A DNA stretch of 64,000 nucleotides from Stratiformator vulcanicus (GTDB lineage Bacteria; Planctomycetota; Planctomycetia; Planctomycetales; Planctomycetaceae). Positions within the stretch are counted from its first letter, which is position 1. Every line of letters begins with the position of its first letter. A model generated the notes under the pieces. That model was not told the DNA's origin, did not search any database, and was given only the letters and a program-made list of their open reading frames with translations. Where the stretch lies: positions 374,824 through 438,823 of the forward strand of contig NZ_CP036268.1 of NCBI RefSeq assembly GCF_007744515.1, written 5' to 3'. Shown piece by piece: positions 1 to 9,371 of this stretch. The position numbers and the translations under genes are program-made.

Positions 1-437
1 CCGTCCGATGTATCCGATTGATCCGCGTCGTCTTGCGTTGCAGGATCGCGATCCGAATCATTTTCGGGACTCGGACTCGGCAGCGGCGGAACAGGTTGCA
101 GGGTGAATTGAGCCTGCCGAATTTCTTCACCCGATTCCGATTCGTCCGATTTTTTCATCGCACGGTCGACGATGGCGTCGACATTAAAATCTGATCGCGC
201 CGCCGAATCGGCGGTCTCCGCCGAAGTGATGGTCCTTGAAGCGACTGTCTCAGAAACGCCCGTATTCGAAGCGCCGGTCTTCGAAGCGCCCGTCTTCGAA
301 GCGTCCGGCTCCAAAGCAACTACCGTGGGAGCTTCGGTGACGCGCTGAGACGTTTCGACGCAATGCGATTGCGTCCAGGCACATCCTCCGGCCGAAAGGA
401 GTACCGCGATCGCGCAAAGTCCTTTCATTCGGAACAT
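1..437 (-). CDS. Putative outer-membrane lipoprotein, N-terminal part (runs off the left edge)
   Basis: An open frame begins with ATG at 437 and stays open to position 1, so only about 145 residues are visible. It starts with a short basic stretch and a hydrophobic segment ending in LLSAGGC, a lipobox that predicts signal peptidase II cleavage and lipidation of the Cys. The mature part is low complexity and acidic, with a short tandem repeat (TGASKTGASNTG) and a Pro-rich stretch. It is the third gene of a minus-strand set after an ABC protein and an HlyD adaptor, 177 bases downstream of the latter. That position fits a TolC-like outer-membrane efflux component, but the beta-barrel and coiled-coil part would lie outside the window, so this is inference from context only. 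Confidence 0.65.
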   Translation of the reverse strand, partial: MFRMKGLCAIAVLLSAGGCAWTQSHCVETSQRVTEAPTVVALEPDASKTGASKTGASNTGVSETVASRTITSAETADSAARSDFNVDAIVDRAMKKSDESESGEEIRQAQFTLQPVPPLPSPSPENDSDRDPATQDDADQSDTSD

Positions 438-614
438 CCACGATCTCACAGGTTTCAGGCGGGAAGTCGTACGGCGGCGTCTGTATCAATATTGTCGACG
501 CTCCAGCTTGTACGACTCAAACCGCCTTTCACCGGTAGGGGCTTCCCCGCGGACGTGTATCTGTCGGAGCGTATTGCCGACGCGATGCGTAAAGTCTTCC
601 CAAAGTCCGCTTGG

Positions 615-2099
615 CTATTTGGGGATTTTGGGAGGCTTGCTCGGTTTTTCGGTCTTCATGTCCGCGTCATACACGGGCGGGAATCCGTTGAGGCGGCGCC
701 AGACTTCGAACCACAGCGGAACACGGTCGAGTAGCACCCAGGCATTCGCTCGTACGCCCTGCCGCAGGAACCGCTCGTCCGGCCACGGTACATCATCCGG
801 ATCGGGTAGGATCAACACGCGGAACTGCCCCCGACCGTTGTCGACGGCGTCGATCGAGATCACTTCGCCGCCGAAGGTTCCAACTGCAACGGAGGGCCAA
901 CCAGAGAACTGAACGGCGGGCCAACCTTCGAATTGCAGCCGCGCGTGTCGCCCCGGTTCAACGAGCGGAGCGTCGTTGCCGTCGAGCCAGATTTGGACGG
1001 CCCGGTCGGTCGTCTCCGGCACGATGGTGCAGATGGGATCGCCTTGTTTCAGTACGGCGGTCCCCATATTCGGGATGATCTTCACCACAAATCCGTCGAA
1101 CGGGGCTAACACTTTTCCGTTATCTTGACGCGACACGTCGGTCTGCATCTTAAGAAGCTCTTGCTCCGCCTTATTGACTTCCTGCTCCGCTTTGGCGACG
1201 GCGCCCTCCGCTTTGGAGACATCACCCTTGGCTTTTCGCAGTGTCGCGGTTGCGTAGTCGATATCAACTTGGGCTTTTTCAATCTTCGCCGTCCGTTCCC
1301 GTTGCTTGCCGATCAATTCCGACTCGGCGGCCCCCACGTAGTTTTCGGCCCGGCTGACTTTGGCCTTGGCTTCACCGACTTTTCGTTTCACCTCTTCGTA
1401 CTTCAGCACCGAAACGTTGCCCTCTTCCTTAAGGGTCTTGATCCGATCGAGCTGGGCTTCTAATTGCGGGATCGCCGCCTTGTATTCGGCGAGCTGCTGC
1501 TCTTCGGCAGACACTTTGCGCTGCGCCATAATGACGTAGGCGTCTTGGGCGGCGATCGTTTGCTCTTTGACGGAGCGATAGGCTCGAATCTGAGCGTCAC
1601 TCGATTCCACCACCGTCTTCGCGGCTTCGAGCGCGGCCGTGTTGGCCCGCAATTGTGTCTTCGCCGATTCAAGCGAGAGCTTGCTCTGATCAAGCTGGCT
1701 CTGCAGCCGATCGGCATACGACTCGTCGAGATCGCGGATTTCGGCGATCAACTGCCCCTTCTTCACTCTCGCATTTTCAAAGATTCCCTCACCTAACCGG
1801 GCGATCCGGCCTTTGATTGGCGACTGAATGACCTGCTGACGTTGCCCCGGGGCATAGGCGAAGACGTTGCCGCTGCCATAGACCGATTGCTGCCACGGTG
1901 CGACGGCCATGCAAATGATGGCGGCGCTCAACAGAGCGAACAGAACCTTGGCGATCCGGCGAATTCTTGCCGAGGTTTTCGTCAGGCGGAGCGAAGGCAT
2001 GAGCGCATCGCTATAGGCGACCGGAAGGAGCATCCCGGACCGCGGGGGCGCTTCCCCGTTCACTTCAGTTTCGGTCGAAGGAATTGTGGTCGTGGCCAT
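615..2099 (-). CDS. HlyD-family membrane fusion protein (periplasmic adaptor)
   Basis: A 494-residue protein with one N-terminal membrane segment near residues 48-70 (VLFALLSAAIICMA). A split lipoyl/barrel-sandwich domain follows, around a long Ala/Glu/Lys/Gln-rich coiled coil (about residues 125-330). The second half of the lipoyl-like domain contains APFDGFVVKI and a C-terminal beta-barrel region comes after it. This is the standard architecture of an adaptor joining an inner-membrane ABC exporter to an outer-membrane channel. Its start lies inside the 3' end of the upstream ABC gene (35-base overlap), which indicates translational coupling. The partial lipoprotein downstream may complete the envelope-spanning machine. 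The substrate is unknown. Confidence 0.88.
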   Translation of the reverse strand: MATTTIPSTETEVNGEAPPRSGMLLPVAYSDALMPSLRLTKTSARIRRIAKVLFALLSAAIICMAVAPWQQSVYGSGNVFAYAPGQRQQVIQSPIKGRIARLGEGIFENARVKKGQLIAEIRDLDESYADRLQSQLDQSKLSLESAKTQLRANTAALEAAKTVVESSDAQIRAYRSVKEQTIAAQDAYVIMAQRKVSAEEQQLAEYKAAIPQLEAQLDRIKTLKEEGNVSVLKYEEVKRKVGEAKAKVSRAENYVGAAESELIGKQRERTAKIEKAQVDIDYATATLRKAKGDVSKAEGAVAKAEQEVNKAEQELLKMQTDVSRQDNGKVLAPFDGFVVKIIPNMGTAVLKQGDPICTIVPETTDRAVQIWLDGNDAPLVEPGRHARLQFEGWPAVQFSGWPSVAVGTFGGEVISIDAVDNGRGQFRVLILPDPDDVPWPDERFLRQGVRANAWVLLDRVPLWFEVWRRLNGFPPVYDADMKTEKPSKPPKIPK

Positions 2100-4260
2100 C
2101 GTGTTGTTCCAACTGGAAACGTGATTCGGCTTCGCCGATGGTCAGGCGTCGGGTGCCCTGTGCGGCGATCTGTTCGCGACCGGTCACAACGATCGCCGTC
2201 CAAGGATGGTCAGAGTCGAGGATTGCTCCGATGGCCGATTCGATACCGGCGTCGGAGAGCGCGTCCAGAGTTCTGTCGATCAATAATAGGCGCGGATGCC
2301 CCGCAATGGCACGGGCCAGCGCGATTAGCGTGACCTGCCGGTTACTCAAAGGAGCGCCTTCTTCGTGCAAATCGGTCTTTAGTCCGTCCGGCAGGCTCAG
2401 TACCTCATCGAGCATTCCGACGGCGTGCAAGGCTGCTTTGACGTCGCCGACCGAGACATCAGGTCGACCGATCCGGACATTTTCTTCGATGGAGCCGTGG
2501 AAGATTTCTGGTTTGCGGACCAGTGCCACGCTGCGGCGCAGAACGTCGGGTCGAATGTCGCGCGGGTCCATGCCGTCGATCGAGACGTGCCCCTTCGAGG
2601 GCGTCCTCATGCCGTAGATCAGGTCGAGCAGGATGCTGTGGCCATGGGCATCCGCCCCTTCGATCATCAGTCGCTCCCCGGCTTCAATCGCCTGCGAGAA
2701 CGAAGTCAGCCCCGTTTTCGTATGTGAATCGGTGCAAGTGACCCCGTGAAACTCGATTTCAGCCGCCAATTCCGAAGGCATGCTCTGAGCACCGTCGAGC
2801 CGTTCCATCGGCAGGTCGAACAGCACGCCGAGCTTATCGACCGAGGCGAGCAGGTCGTAATAGCTCTCCATATGTTTGCCGAGCTTGGCGAACGCGCCCA
2901 CGATCACCGTCACGATCAATTCGGCGGCGACCAATTGCCCGAGCGTCAATTGGCCGGTCATGACCAACCACCCTCCCAGGCCGAGCAGCACGGTACTTGC
3001 GACGGCCTGCATCCCGAGTGCGAACAGAATCTGCCGCATCAGCACGCGAAAGTGCTTCTTCCGGGCCGTCAGGTATTTGTTGACGAGCTGGTCGGCTCGA
3101 TCGAGCGCGAAGTCGGCGGCGCCGGCGTATCGAAATGAGACCCCGCAACCGGCCAACTCTTCCAGCCATGCGGCGGTCTTATATTTCGTCTTCGACTCGG
3201 CAATGCTGCTTTGAACCGCGCCGCGGCCCAAGACGAAAATAACAAAGGCGATCAACGCCAACAGCATGACGTCGAAGCCCAGCAGCCACGGGTGGTAAAA
3301 TGCCAGGACCGACATCCCGATCAGCGCTCCAAAGACGAGCGAGATGCCGTCGAGCAGCAGACTCGCCGCGACCTTCTGCACGGTCACGATATCGAAGAAC
3401 CGGTTGACCAGTTCTTTGGTGACGGCTCCGTTGTTTTCTTCGAAATCCGTGCGGGGCAGCCGAAATGCGAAATCGGCTGTAACCCGCGCGAACAACCGCC
3501 GCTGAATCACTTCCACCACAAAGGTCTGCAGGGCGCGCAGGGCCGCAGAAAACGCCAAAAAGGCGAACAGCATCAACGAGAGGATCACGATCGGCTGGAC
3601 CAACCGACCGAACGCGACCGTGCTCACGAGCGTCTCGACCGCCAGCGGTGTCGCCAAAGCCAGCAGGCCCGTCATCGCGGCAAAGACCGCGATGATCGCG
3701 ATGTCCGAGGCCTCCGGCGACAGGATTGCCCACAAACGTCCGAACGGCGTTCGGGCTCTTGAAGGGTCCGCAAAAGGGTTCGACATGTGTGGGTGGCTGA
3801 CCAGACAGCAGCGAACCTCGGCCGTCGCAGCACTTCTCAACTGAGACTTCAAGACCGACGGGCTGGCCTTCGACTCTTCGTGCCCCTCACTGATGTCGAC
3901 AAGCACGAACTTCGACTTCTTCATGCCTTTGATGAGAGTCCACTGCCCGTGCGGCCCGGTCGGTACGATCAGATTCCCGCCCTTCGCCGCAATGTCTTTC
4001 ATCTCAGCGAACGTGCAATCGACGATCTGACATCGAAAGCCCAGGCTGCGGCCGGCTTCGACAATCGCCTGAAACGTGTCTGAATCACTCTGCGTTCCCC
4101 ACCGCTCGATCGCTTCTTTGACCGCCAGCCGCGTCTTTGAACGGTCGAGTGCCTCGTGCTGTTCGAGCGCGAGATCGTCAAACAAGCCGGCAATTTCTTC
4201 CGAACCGAGCGACTTGCTGCCGTTGATCGGCCCCGAGGAGAATCGAGAATTGCTGCTCAT
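2065..4260 (-). CDS. ABC exporter-like protein (membrane domain plus degenerate nucleotide-binding domain)
   Basis: A 731-residue protein. Residues about 30-155 resemble a catalytically dead C39-like N-terminal domain. Residues about 180-460 form an ABC exporter membrane domain with five or six hydrophobic segments. Residues about 500-720 have the layout of an ABC ATPase. The ATPase motifs are eroded. The Walker A position reads GADAHGHS (residues 535-542; Lys replaced by His), the Q-loop position reads VRKPEIF, the signature reads LSNRQ instead of LSGGQ, and Walker B reads LLLID followed by Arg instead of Glu. The gene overlaps and is coupled to the HlyD gene, so it is probably a type I secretion or bacteriocin-export relative. 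With these changes it may not hydrolyse ATP by itself and could need a canonical partner encoded elsewhere. Confidence 0.85.
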   Translation of the reverse strand: MSSNSRFSSGPINGSKSLGSEEIAGLFDDLALEQHEALDRSKTRLAVKEAIERWGTQSDSDTFQAIVEAGRSLGFRCQIVDCTFAEMKDIAAKGGNLIVPTGPHGQWTLIKGMKKSKFVLVDISEGHEESKASPSVLKSQLRSAATAEVRCCLVSHPHMSNPFADPSRARTPFGRLWAILSPEASDIAIIAVFAAMTGLLALATPLAVETLVSTVAFGRLVQPIVILSLMLFAFLAFSAALRALQTFVVEVIQRRLFARVTADFAFRLPRTDFEENNGAVTKELVNRFFDIVTVQKVAASLLLDGISLVFGALIGMSVLAFYHPWLLGFDVMLLALIAFVIFVLGRGAVQSSIAESKTKYKTAAWLEELAGCGVSFRYAGAADFALDRADQLVNKYLTARKKHFRVLMRQILFALGMQAVASTVLLGLGGWLVMTGQLTLGQLVAAELIVTVIVGAFAKLGKHMESYYDLLASVDKLGVLFDLPMERLDGAQSMPSELAAEIEFHGVTCTDSHTKTGLTSFSQAIEAGERLMIEGADAHGHSILLDLIYGMRTPSKGHVSIDGMDPRDIRPDVLRRSVALVRKPEIFHGSIEENVRIGRPDVSVGDVKAALHAVGMLDEVLSLPDGLKTDLHEEGAPLSNRQVTLIALARAIAGHPRLLLIDRTLDALSDAGIESAIGAILDSDHPWTAIVVTGREQIAAQGTRRLTIGEAESRFQLEQHDGHDHNSFDRN

Positions 4261-4697
4261 GTCGACCGGGATCGGTTAGGGGTCTGTCTCCGACACGATA
4301 AGGAGGGAGGTTGCCGTGCCGGCAAGTGCGGATCGTGGCCGTGGAACTACCGATTTCTACACGGAGCGCGCGTCAAAGAAATCGGCAGAGGGTGATTGGG
4401 CTCCCAAGGAGTCAATTCGGAGGGCGATAATTTCAAGTTCGGCATCGCCGTTTCACGGCCCTCACCATAATGGGGAAATTTACCAATACCTCAATCGATC
4501 GACGACCTGCGAAGCATAATATGCGAACTGCGTGTCGTCAATCCTCTGTCGTATAAGCATCGTCACACCTGGCAGTTCACTTCAGGGCAATCGACCCAGC
4601 GATCGGTTTGCACACGCGGGAGTACTTCGTATTCGCAGTGCCTGTCGGCGGCAAAGATTATGGCGACGCGTGAGCGGACTTCCTTCAAGCAAGTCGC
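4261..4697. other. Intergenic region, 437 bases
   Basis: This lies between the start of the ABC gene and the stop of the glutamate decarboxylase gene, both on the minus strand. Only short overlapping open frames without ribosome-binding sites were seen. It should hold the promoter of the export operon, but no convincing -35/-10 pair could be singled out. Confidence 0.4.
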
Positions 4698-6089
4698 CTA
4701 GCAGTTCTTATGAACTTTTCCCTGCCGATCCTGATACGGCGAACGGTACCCCGGCTGGCTTTCAAAATGAGCGACGGCGGACTTCAAATCGGCTAGCAGC
4801 ATGTCGGCGAGGTCGCGACTGAAACCTTCGCGAACGCAAATCCGCAGCACGGCCAGGTCGTCCACCTTCGGCGGCATCGTGTAGGCCGGGACCTGCCAGC
4901 CGTGCTCGCGCAATTTGTCCGACAGGTCGAACACCGTATAGGTCTGCGAGTTCTTCAGCATAAAGGCGAACACCGGAATTGTGTCGCCACGGCTAAGCAA
5001 TTCGAACGGCCCCAGTTTTTCAATTTCGCCGGACAGATAGACCGCCGTCTCCCGCATCGACTCCATGATCTTCGTGTAACCGTCCCGGCCGAGTCGCAGG
5101 AAGTTGTAGTATTGGCCGATGACCTGATTGCCCGGGCGGGAAAAGTTCAGCGTGAATGTGGGCATGTCGCCGCCGAGATAATTCACGTGAAAGATCAGGT
5201 CTTCCGGCAACTCTTCCTTCGAGCGCCACACCACCCAGCCGACGCCCGGGTAAACGAGACCGTATTTGTGGCCGGAGACGTTGATGGACTTCACCAGCGG
5301 CAGTCGGAAGTCCCACATCAGGTCCGGCTGCAGAAACGGCGCGACGAAACCACCGCTGGCCGCATCGACGTGCATCGGGATTTCCAAACCGGTCTTCGCA
5401 TGATGTTCGACGAGCGCCGCGTGAATGTCTTCGATCGGCTCGAACGCGCCGGTGTAGGTCACACCGAGGATCGCGACGACGCAAATCGTGTTTTCATCGA
5501 TCGCGTCAAGGACCGCTTCCGGCGTGATCTCATATTGTCCCGGCTCCATCTCGATGTAGCGCGGCTCGACCTCCCAGTAGCGGGCGAACTTCTCCCACAC
5601 GACCTGCACGTTGTTGCCCATCACGATATTGGGGCGGTCGGTCGGTTTCCCCGCCGCCGCTTGCCGCTCGCGCCACCTCCACTTGAAGGCCATCCCGGCG
5701 AGCATCACGGCTTCGGACGACCCGATCGCCGAAGCACCGACGCCGGTGGTCGGGGCATGAAACAGCCGTGACACGATATTGACGCAGCGTTCTTCGATCT
5801 TCGCCGTGAACGGATATTCGTCCTTGTCGATCATGTTCTTATCGAACGTTTCGGCCATCAGCTTTTCGGCCTGCGGCTCCATCCAGGTCGTCACGAACGT
5901 CGCCAGGTTGAGCCGCGCATTGCCGTCGAGCATCAGCTCATCGTGAATCAGATCGTAGGCGGTCTCGGGATCAAGCTCCCCTTGCGGCAGTTCATATTTG
6001 GGGATCGCCGAGTCCATCGCCCGCCGACCGTAAACGGGGGTCAGCTCCGTATCTCCGGCCGCGTCGTTTGCTTTGTTTTCGTGCAGCAT
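4698..6089 (-). CDS. gadB: Glutamate decarboxylase (PLP-dependent)
   Basis: Decarboxylates L-glutamate to GABA and CO2 in the cytoplasm, consuming a proton; the family is best known from acid resistance and the GABA shunt. I chose the ATG at 6089, which gives 463 residues, close to the 466 of E. coli GadB. The open frame extends 38 codons further upstream, but that stretch is Arg-rich and unlike the family. Visible motifs are SSEAVML, HVDAASGG (about residue 242) and SGHKYG, where Lys275 matches the Lys that forms the PLP Schiff base. The start of the N-terminal family region is well preserved (PKYELP, then DGNARLNLATF). No glutamate/GABA antiporter gene is adjacent, so a dedicated acid-resistance operon is not indicated here. 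Confidence 0.93.
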   Translation of the reverse strand: MLHENKANDAAGDTELTPVYGRRAMDSAIPKYELPQGELDPETAYDLIHDELMLDGNARLNLATFVTTWMEPQAEKLMAETFDKNMIDKDEYPFTAKIEERCVNIVSRLFHAPTTGVGASAIGSSEAVMLAGMAFKWRWRERQAAAGKPTDRPNIVMGNNVQVVWEKFARYWEVEPRYIEMEPGQYEITPEAVLDAIDENTICVVAILGVTYTGAFEPIEDIHAALVEHHAKTGLEIPMHVDAASGGFVAPFLQPDLMWDFRLPLVKSINVSGHKYGLVYPGVGWVVWRSKEELPEDLIFHVNYLGGDMPTFTLNFSRPGNQVIGQYYNFLRLGRDGYTKIMESMRETAVYLSGEIEKLGPFELLSRGDTIPVFAFMLKNSQTYTVFDLSDKLREHGWQVPAYTMPPKVDDLAVLRICVREGFSRDLADMLLADLKSAVAHFESQPGYRSPYQDRQGKVHKNC

Positions 6090-6566
6090 TGTCGACAAAC
6101 CCGATCGTGATCTCCGCGTGATTCCGTCGCGATTGTTGCGCGGAACACGGCGGGAATACCAGCGCCGCCGGGTCGAATGGGATTCGCCGGTCAACGTCGT
6201 CACGCGCGGTCGTCACACGCGACAATGACGCTTGCCGCCGGATGATCGCAGTTGTGTCGTTGTCGTTGCGTTGCCAGAGGTTGAGAGGACGGAATTAAGA
6301 AAGAAAAATCGGACGCGCCCGACAGTTTGCCGCGGCAACATCCGCCGCATGAGCGGAGCCCGAAGGCCCCACCCACCGGCGGGGTGAAAAGAGGCGGTGC
6401 ACCAAATCCTCTACCACAACCAGGGTGGTTGCGCTCCTCATCAGGCCGGACCTGCCAAATACGAAGCCGCCGCGCTCGTGGAGCGGTGCGTTGCAACGCC
6501 CGGACGATCGCGAATGATAAATCGCGATGAACGACCGCAACGAGTCAGCAACGTGAGCGAGCCGGC
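6090..6566. other. Intergenic region, 477 bases
   Basis: A divergent intergenic region between the decarboxylase (minus) and a hypothetical gene (plus). It contains open frames on both strands with Arg/Pro/Gly-rich translations that look like non-coding GC-rich sequence. No RNA gene or clear terminator was seen. Promoters for both flanking genes are expected here. Confidence 0.4.
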
Positions 6567-7247
6567 ATGAATTACGATGTCAGCCTTTGGTATTCCGATC
6601 GACTACTCACCGCGGCTGAGGCCGAAGACGTCTTCGGGCGACTCATCGAGGGCGACCCGACCGCTGCGCCAGGGTTTCCCGGCGTAGCGGCATTCTTTCG
6701 CGAACTCACCTCCCGCTACCCGCCGCTGGAAGACTGCCCCGCCGAGGCGATCGGCGACTACCCCTGGGCCGCCGGGCCGACGGCGAATGCCCGCCTCGTT
6801 TCGGTCTCGATCCGATTCGCCCACCTCGAAGAGATCTACCCGGCCTTGATTGAATTGGCCGCGAAGCACGACCTCGTCATGTTCGATCCGCAAATTCCCG
6901 ATGTGATCGACCCGCCGCGATTGGCTGCGATGCCGCGATCACGACTCATCATTAATGATGAGCGGGCCATTAGTAATGCGACCGATGAGCAAATCGCCGA
7001 GGCACTCGGCTCGATGAAGAACGATCCCGACTCATTCGTGATCTACGAACTCCGCGACGGAACCTATTTTCAAGCCGCCATCGTCAAGTCGAATCAATAC
7101 GTCGTCGAATACCAGGTCGACAACCTCGACAATCACTTCCAAGCCTTCACAACCGACCTCGCGACCCTCACGACCGCGTTCCAGGAATACGCACGCGATG
7201 ACCCCGCATGGCGGGAACGTTACGATTGGCAGAAGCTGGAATTGTGA
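6567..7247 (+). CDS. Hypothetical protein, cytoplasmic, 226 residues
   Basis: I do not recognise this family with confidence. The product is soluble, acidic and lacks a signal peptide. It opens with NYDVSLWYSD, has an alpha/beta-looking first half (to about residue 120) that includes a Pro-rich segment (DPQIPDVIDPPRL), and ends with a separate domain containing SFVIYEL and YFQAAIV. The layout resembles small proteins found as immunity-type or SMI1-like partners in other bacteria, but no diagnostic motif is present. It stands alone between a divergent decarboxylase gene and a convergent membrane operon. The ATG at 6567 is preceded by a purine-rich GAGCGAG. Confidence 0.7.
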   Translation: MNYDVSLWYSDRLLTAAEAEDVFGRLIEGDPTAAPGFPGVAAFFRELTSRYPPLEDCPAEAIGDYPWAAGPTANARLVSVSIRFAHLEEIYPALIELAAKHDLVMFDPQIPDVIDPPRLAAMPRSRLIINDERAISNATDEQIAEALGSMKNDPDSFVIYELRDGTYFQAAIVKSNQYVVEYQVDNLDNHFQAFTTDLATLTTAFQEYARDDPAWRERYDWQKLEL

Positions 7248-7265
7248 AAGGGCCGCTTGGTCACT

Positions 7266-8312
7266 TTAGGGTTGCCACCTTTTACCAAAGACCGACAGTT
7301 GCCGAAGTACGTCCGGATCGATGTCCTCACTAATAAAGCGGACCGAGCCGTCGGTCATTAGGAATTGACAACCGGGCGAGCTGTCAAAATCCTGCCAGGG
7401 GCTGCCGAAGCCCCATGTGTGACTATTAATGCCGAGCAGCGGGTCGCGAAAGTTTCGCTGGGAGTGCCACGGCTGAAAGTTCGACCGAACCTCGCCGACC
7501 AGCAACTTATTCGCACTGCGAGCATCTTCTGGCCGGAGCGAAACGGAGCGATCAGCTCCCATGAAGTGGGCATTCGCGGCAAAGTGCATCACAGACGGCT
7601 CGGCGGCACCCGTGGGTTCGTAATTGTCGATGCGATAAACCGGCAGCGATTGTTCCTGGAATTTGTCGCTCAACTTATGAAAGTTATCCCGGCGCGTCGC
7701 GTTTAATAAGTCTTCACTGATTTGCCGCGCGCGTCTAGAAACCGGGGGGGCGGCCAAATCGTGGAGAACGTGCACCGTCCACGGTCGCGGATCGCGGGCC
7801 TGTGAGTCGAAGACGCCCCCGGGCGGCAATTGGCGGTTGCTTCGAGTAATCGCTTTCCCGATGGCCGTTAATTTGTCTTGCGAGTACATCCGCTGTCGAT
7901 ATAGCTCAAAACGATTCTCCAGGGAGTCTTCGGAGGAAAATGCGAGCAGCGCAGTGCGTTCGGCAATTCCCGTTACCGCCCAGCCCGCAATCAAAAAACA
8001 GACCGCACCCCCGAGAACAGGAACGAATAACGTTCGCAACCGGCCATCTTTTGCAACCCGCAATCGCATTATTATCGCGACCACTAAGGAAAATAAGATT
8101 GGAGGAATTAATGCAAAGACAGTTGATCCAAGCTCGATACTTTTCGTTCCGCCTGAAAGCTCGCGACGTAAATGCGACACCCAGCCGAACGGCAGGTAAT
8201 AACATAACTCGACGAGAAACTTCAGGCCCGCACAATTAAGAACGAAAAGTAATCCCGTAAACGCGACGAGACTAAGAACGATGCGGCGAAGAGACATGAA
8301 ACCGGGCCTCAT
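7266..8312 (-). CDS. Membrane protein with DUF1559-like C-terminal H-X9-DG region
   Basis: A 348-residue protein with three or four hydrophobic segments in the first 125 residues, followed by an extracytoplasmic domain. The end contains CQFLMTDGSVRFISEDIDP, the same type of H-X9-DG tail found in planctomycete DUF1559 pseudopilins, and an upstream RSNFQPWHSQRNFRDP segment. Instead of a prepilin signal it carries a multi-pass membrane domain. It is a paralogue of the gene immediately upstream (8313-9371): both share the NFQPW/NLQPW, HNFRDP-like and DGS..INEDIDP/ISEDIDP blocks. Its ATG directly follows the TAA of that gene (TAAATG), so translation is coupled. Function unknown. Confidence 0.8.
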   Translation of the reverse strand: MRPGFMSLRRIVLSLVAFTGLLFVLNCAGLKFLVELCYYLPFGWVSHLRRELSGGTKSIELGSTVFALIPPILFSLVVAIIMRLRVAKDGRLRTLFVPVLGGAVCFLIAGWAVTGIAERTALLAFSSEDSLENRFELYRQRMYSQDKLTAIGKAITRSNRQLPPGGVFDSQARDPRPWTVHVLHDLAAPPVSRRARQISEDLLNATRRDNFHKLSDKFQEQSLPVYRIDNYEPTGAAEPSVMHFAANAHFMGADRSVSLRPEDARSANKLLVGEVRSNFQPWHSQRNFRDPLLGINSHTWGFGSPWQDFDSSPGCQFLMTDGSVRFISEDIDPDVLRQLSVFGKRWQP

Positions 8313-9371
8313 TTAATAATCGCCGACTTCTTCGCCGTCGTTCGGGAGAGCCAGCCGCCGGAGGACTTCCGGGTCGATGTCCTCGTTAATTTCCCGCGCC
8401 GAACCGTCGGCCATGGCGAATTGGCAGATGTCTCGCTCCCACGGCCCGTCAAAACCCCACGGATGCGTGCCGAGACCGAGTGTCGGATCGCGAAAATTAT
8501 GGGGTGACGCCCATGGTTGCAGATTCTGCGTGACTTCCCCGATGAGCAACGTGTTACTTGTGCCATCGGTGATTTCTTGAAGTCTTAATTGCCGGTCGGC
8601 CCCCATCACGCGCGCGTTGGCCGCGTAATGGCTGAAGTAGTCTGCGACGTCAGCCGGGCCGAATGTCAGTGGAGTTCGATATGTCCCTATCGATTCTTGC
8701 AGAAGTCTTCGATTTTCGCCGGAGTCCCAGTCTTTCGAGAGGTCCAGTTGGTCATAGAGAATCGGCTCATCAATATACGGAAGAATCAGTGTCGCCCAAC
8801 CGTGTCGCCCACGTCCGTCGGAGTGATAAAGTCCGCCCGGCGGAAGCTGTTGATCGTGCGTGTCGGCGTAATTATAGATTCCTAGCACGATGTTCTTTAG
8901 GTTGTTTTTTGATTGGGATATGTATGAGCTTTCACGGATTGAGTTGTAACCGAGCAGCGGCTCCGGTGCTGATATCAGCCAGCCGGTTTGATGCACCACG
9001 CCCGTCGCCGCGGTCCCGGAGGCGAACATGATTACGACCAGACCGACAACGGCGAGAGATCGGCCGAGCGGCCAAGCCGTACGCCGCCGCCCGTTCTGAT
9101 CAGGCGTTGCTTTGGAAAGCCAACGTGCTGTGAGATGCACACCGACCACGATCCCGGCCAAGGCGATGACAGCGATGATTCCGCCAACGAGGTCGAAGTC
9201 GACTTCAGGAAGCGTCCTGCGAAGAAAGAGAATCCAGCCGAACGACAAAATTAAGGCCATCTGAAGCGGGAATGCAAATCCGGCGCAGGCGAGCAGGCCG
9301 AGCACAATTAGACCGACCGCGATCCACCACCTATGTCGCGGGCGAATTTGCGGGGCTTCTGCGTCGGTCAC
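8313..9371 (-). CDS. Membrane protein with DUF1559-like C-terminal region (paralogue of the next gene)
   Basis: A 352-residue protein with about four N-terminal membrane segments and a C-terminal domain that is clearly DUF1559-related. It contains DGTSNTLLIGEV, NLQPWASPHNFRDP and CQFAMADGSAREINEDIDP, matching the conserved blocks of DUF1559 pseudopilins, but it lacks the RRxFTLIE prepilin signal. The middle gene of a three-gene operon, it overlaps the upstream gene by four bases (ATGA at 9368-9371) and abuts the downstream paralogue. The pair arose by tandem duplication judging by the shared blocks. The envelope location is clear, the role is not. Confidence 0.8.
   Translation of the reverse strand: MTDAEAPQIRPRHRWWIAVGLIVLGLLACAGFAFPLQMALILSFGWILFLRRTLPEVDFDLVGGIIAVIALAGIVVGVHLTARWLSKATPDQNGRRRTAWPLGRSLAVVGLVVIMFASGTAATGVVHQTGWLISAPEPLLGYNSIRESSYISQSKNNLKNIVLGIYNYADTHDQQLPPGGLYHSDGRGRHGWATLILPYIDEPILYDQLDLSKDWDSGENRRLLQESIGTYRTPLTFGPADVADYFSHYAANARVMGADRQLRLQEITDGTSNTLLIGEVTQNLQPWASPHNFRDPTLGLGTHPWGFDGPWERDICQFAMADGSAREINEDIDPEVLRRLALPNDGEEVGDY

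Noticed and set aside
4532..4822. Plus-strand open frame across the intergenic region and the end of gadB
   Set aside because: No ribosome-binding site, Arg/Ser-rich translation and overlap with a real gene.
4902..5771. A 289-codon plus-strand frame antisense to glutamate decarboxylase
   Set aside because: The minus strand encodes a complete PLP enzyme; the antisense translation is Arg/His-rich without family likeness.
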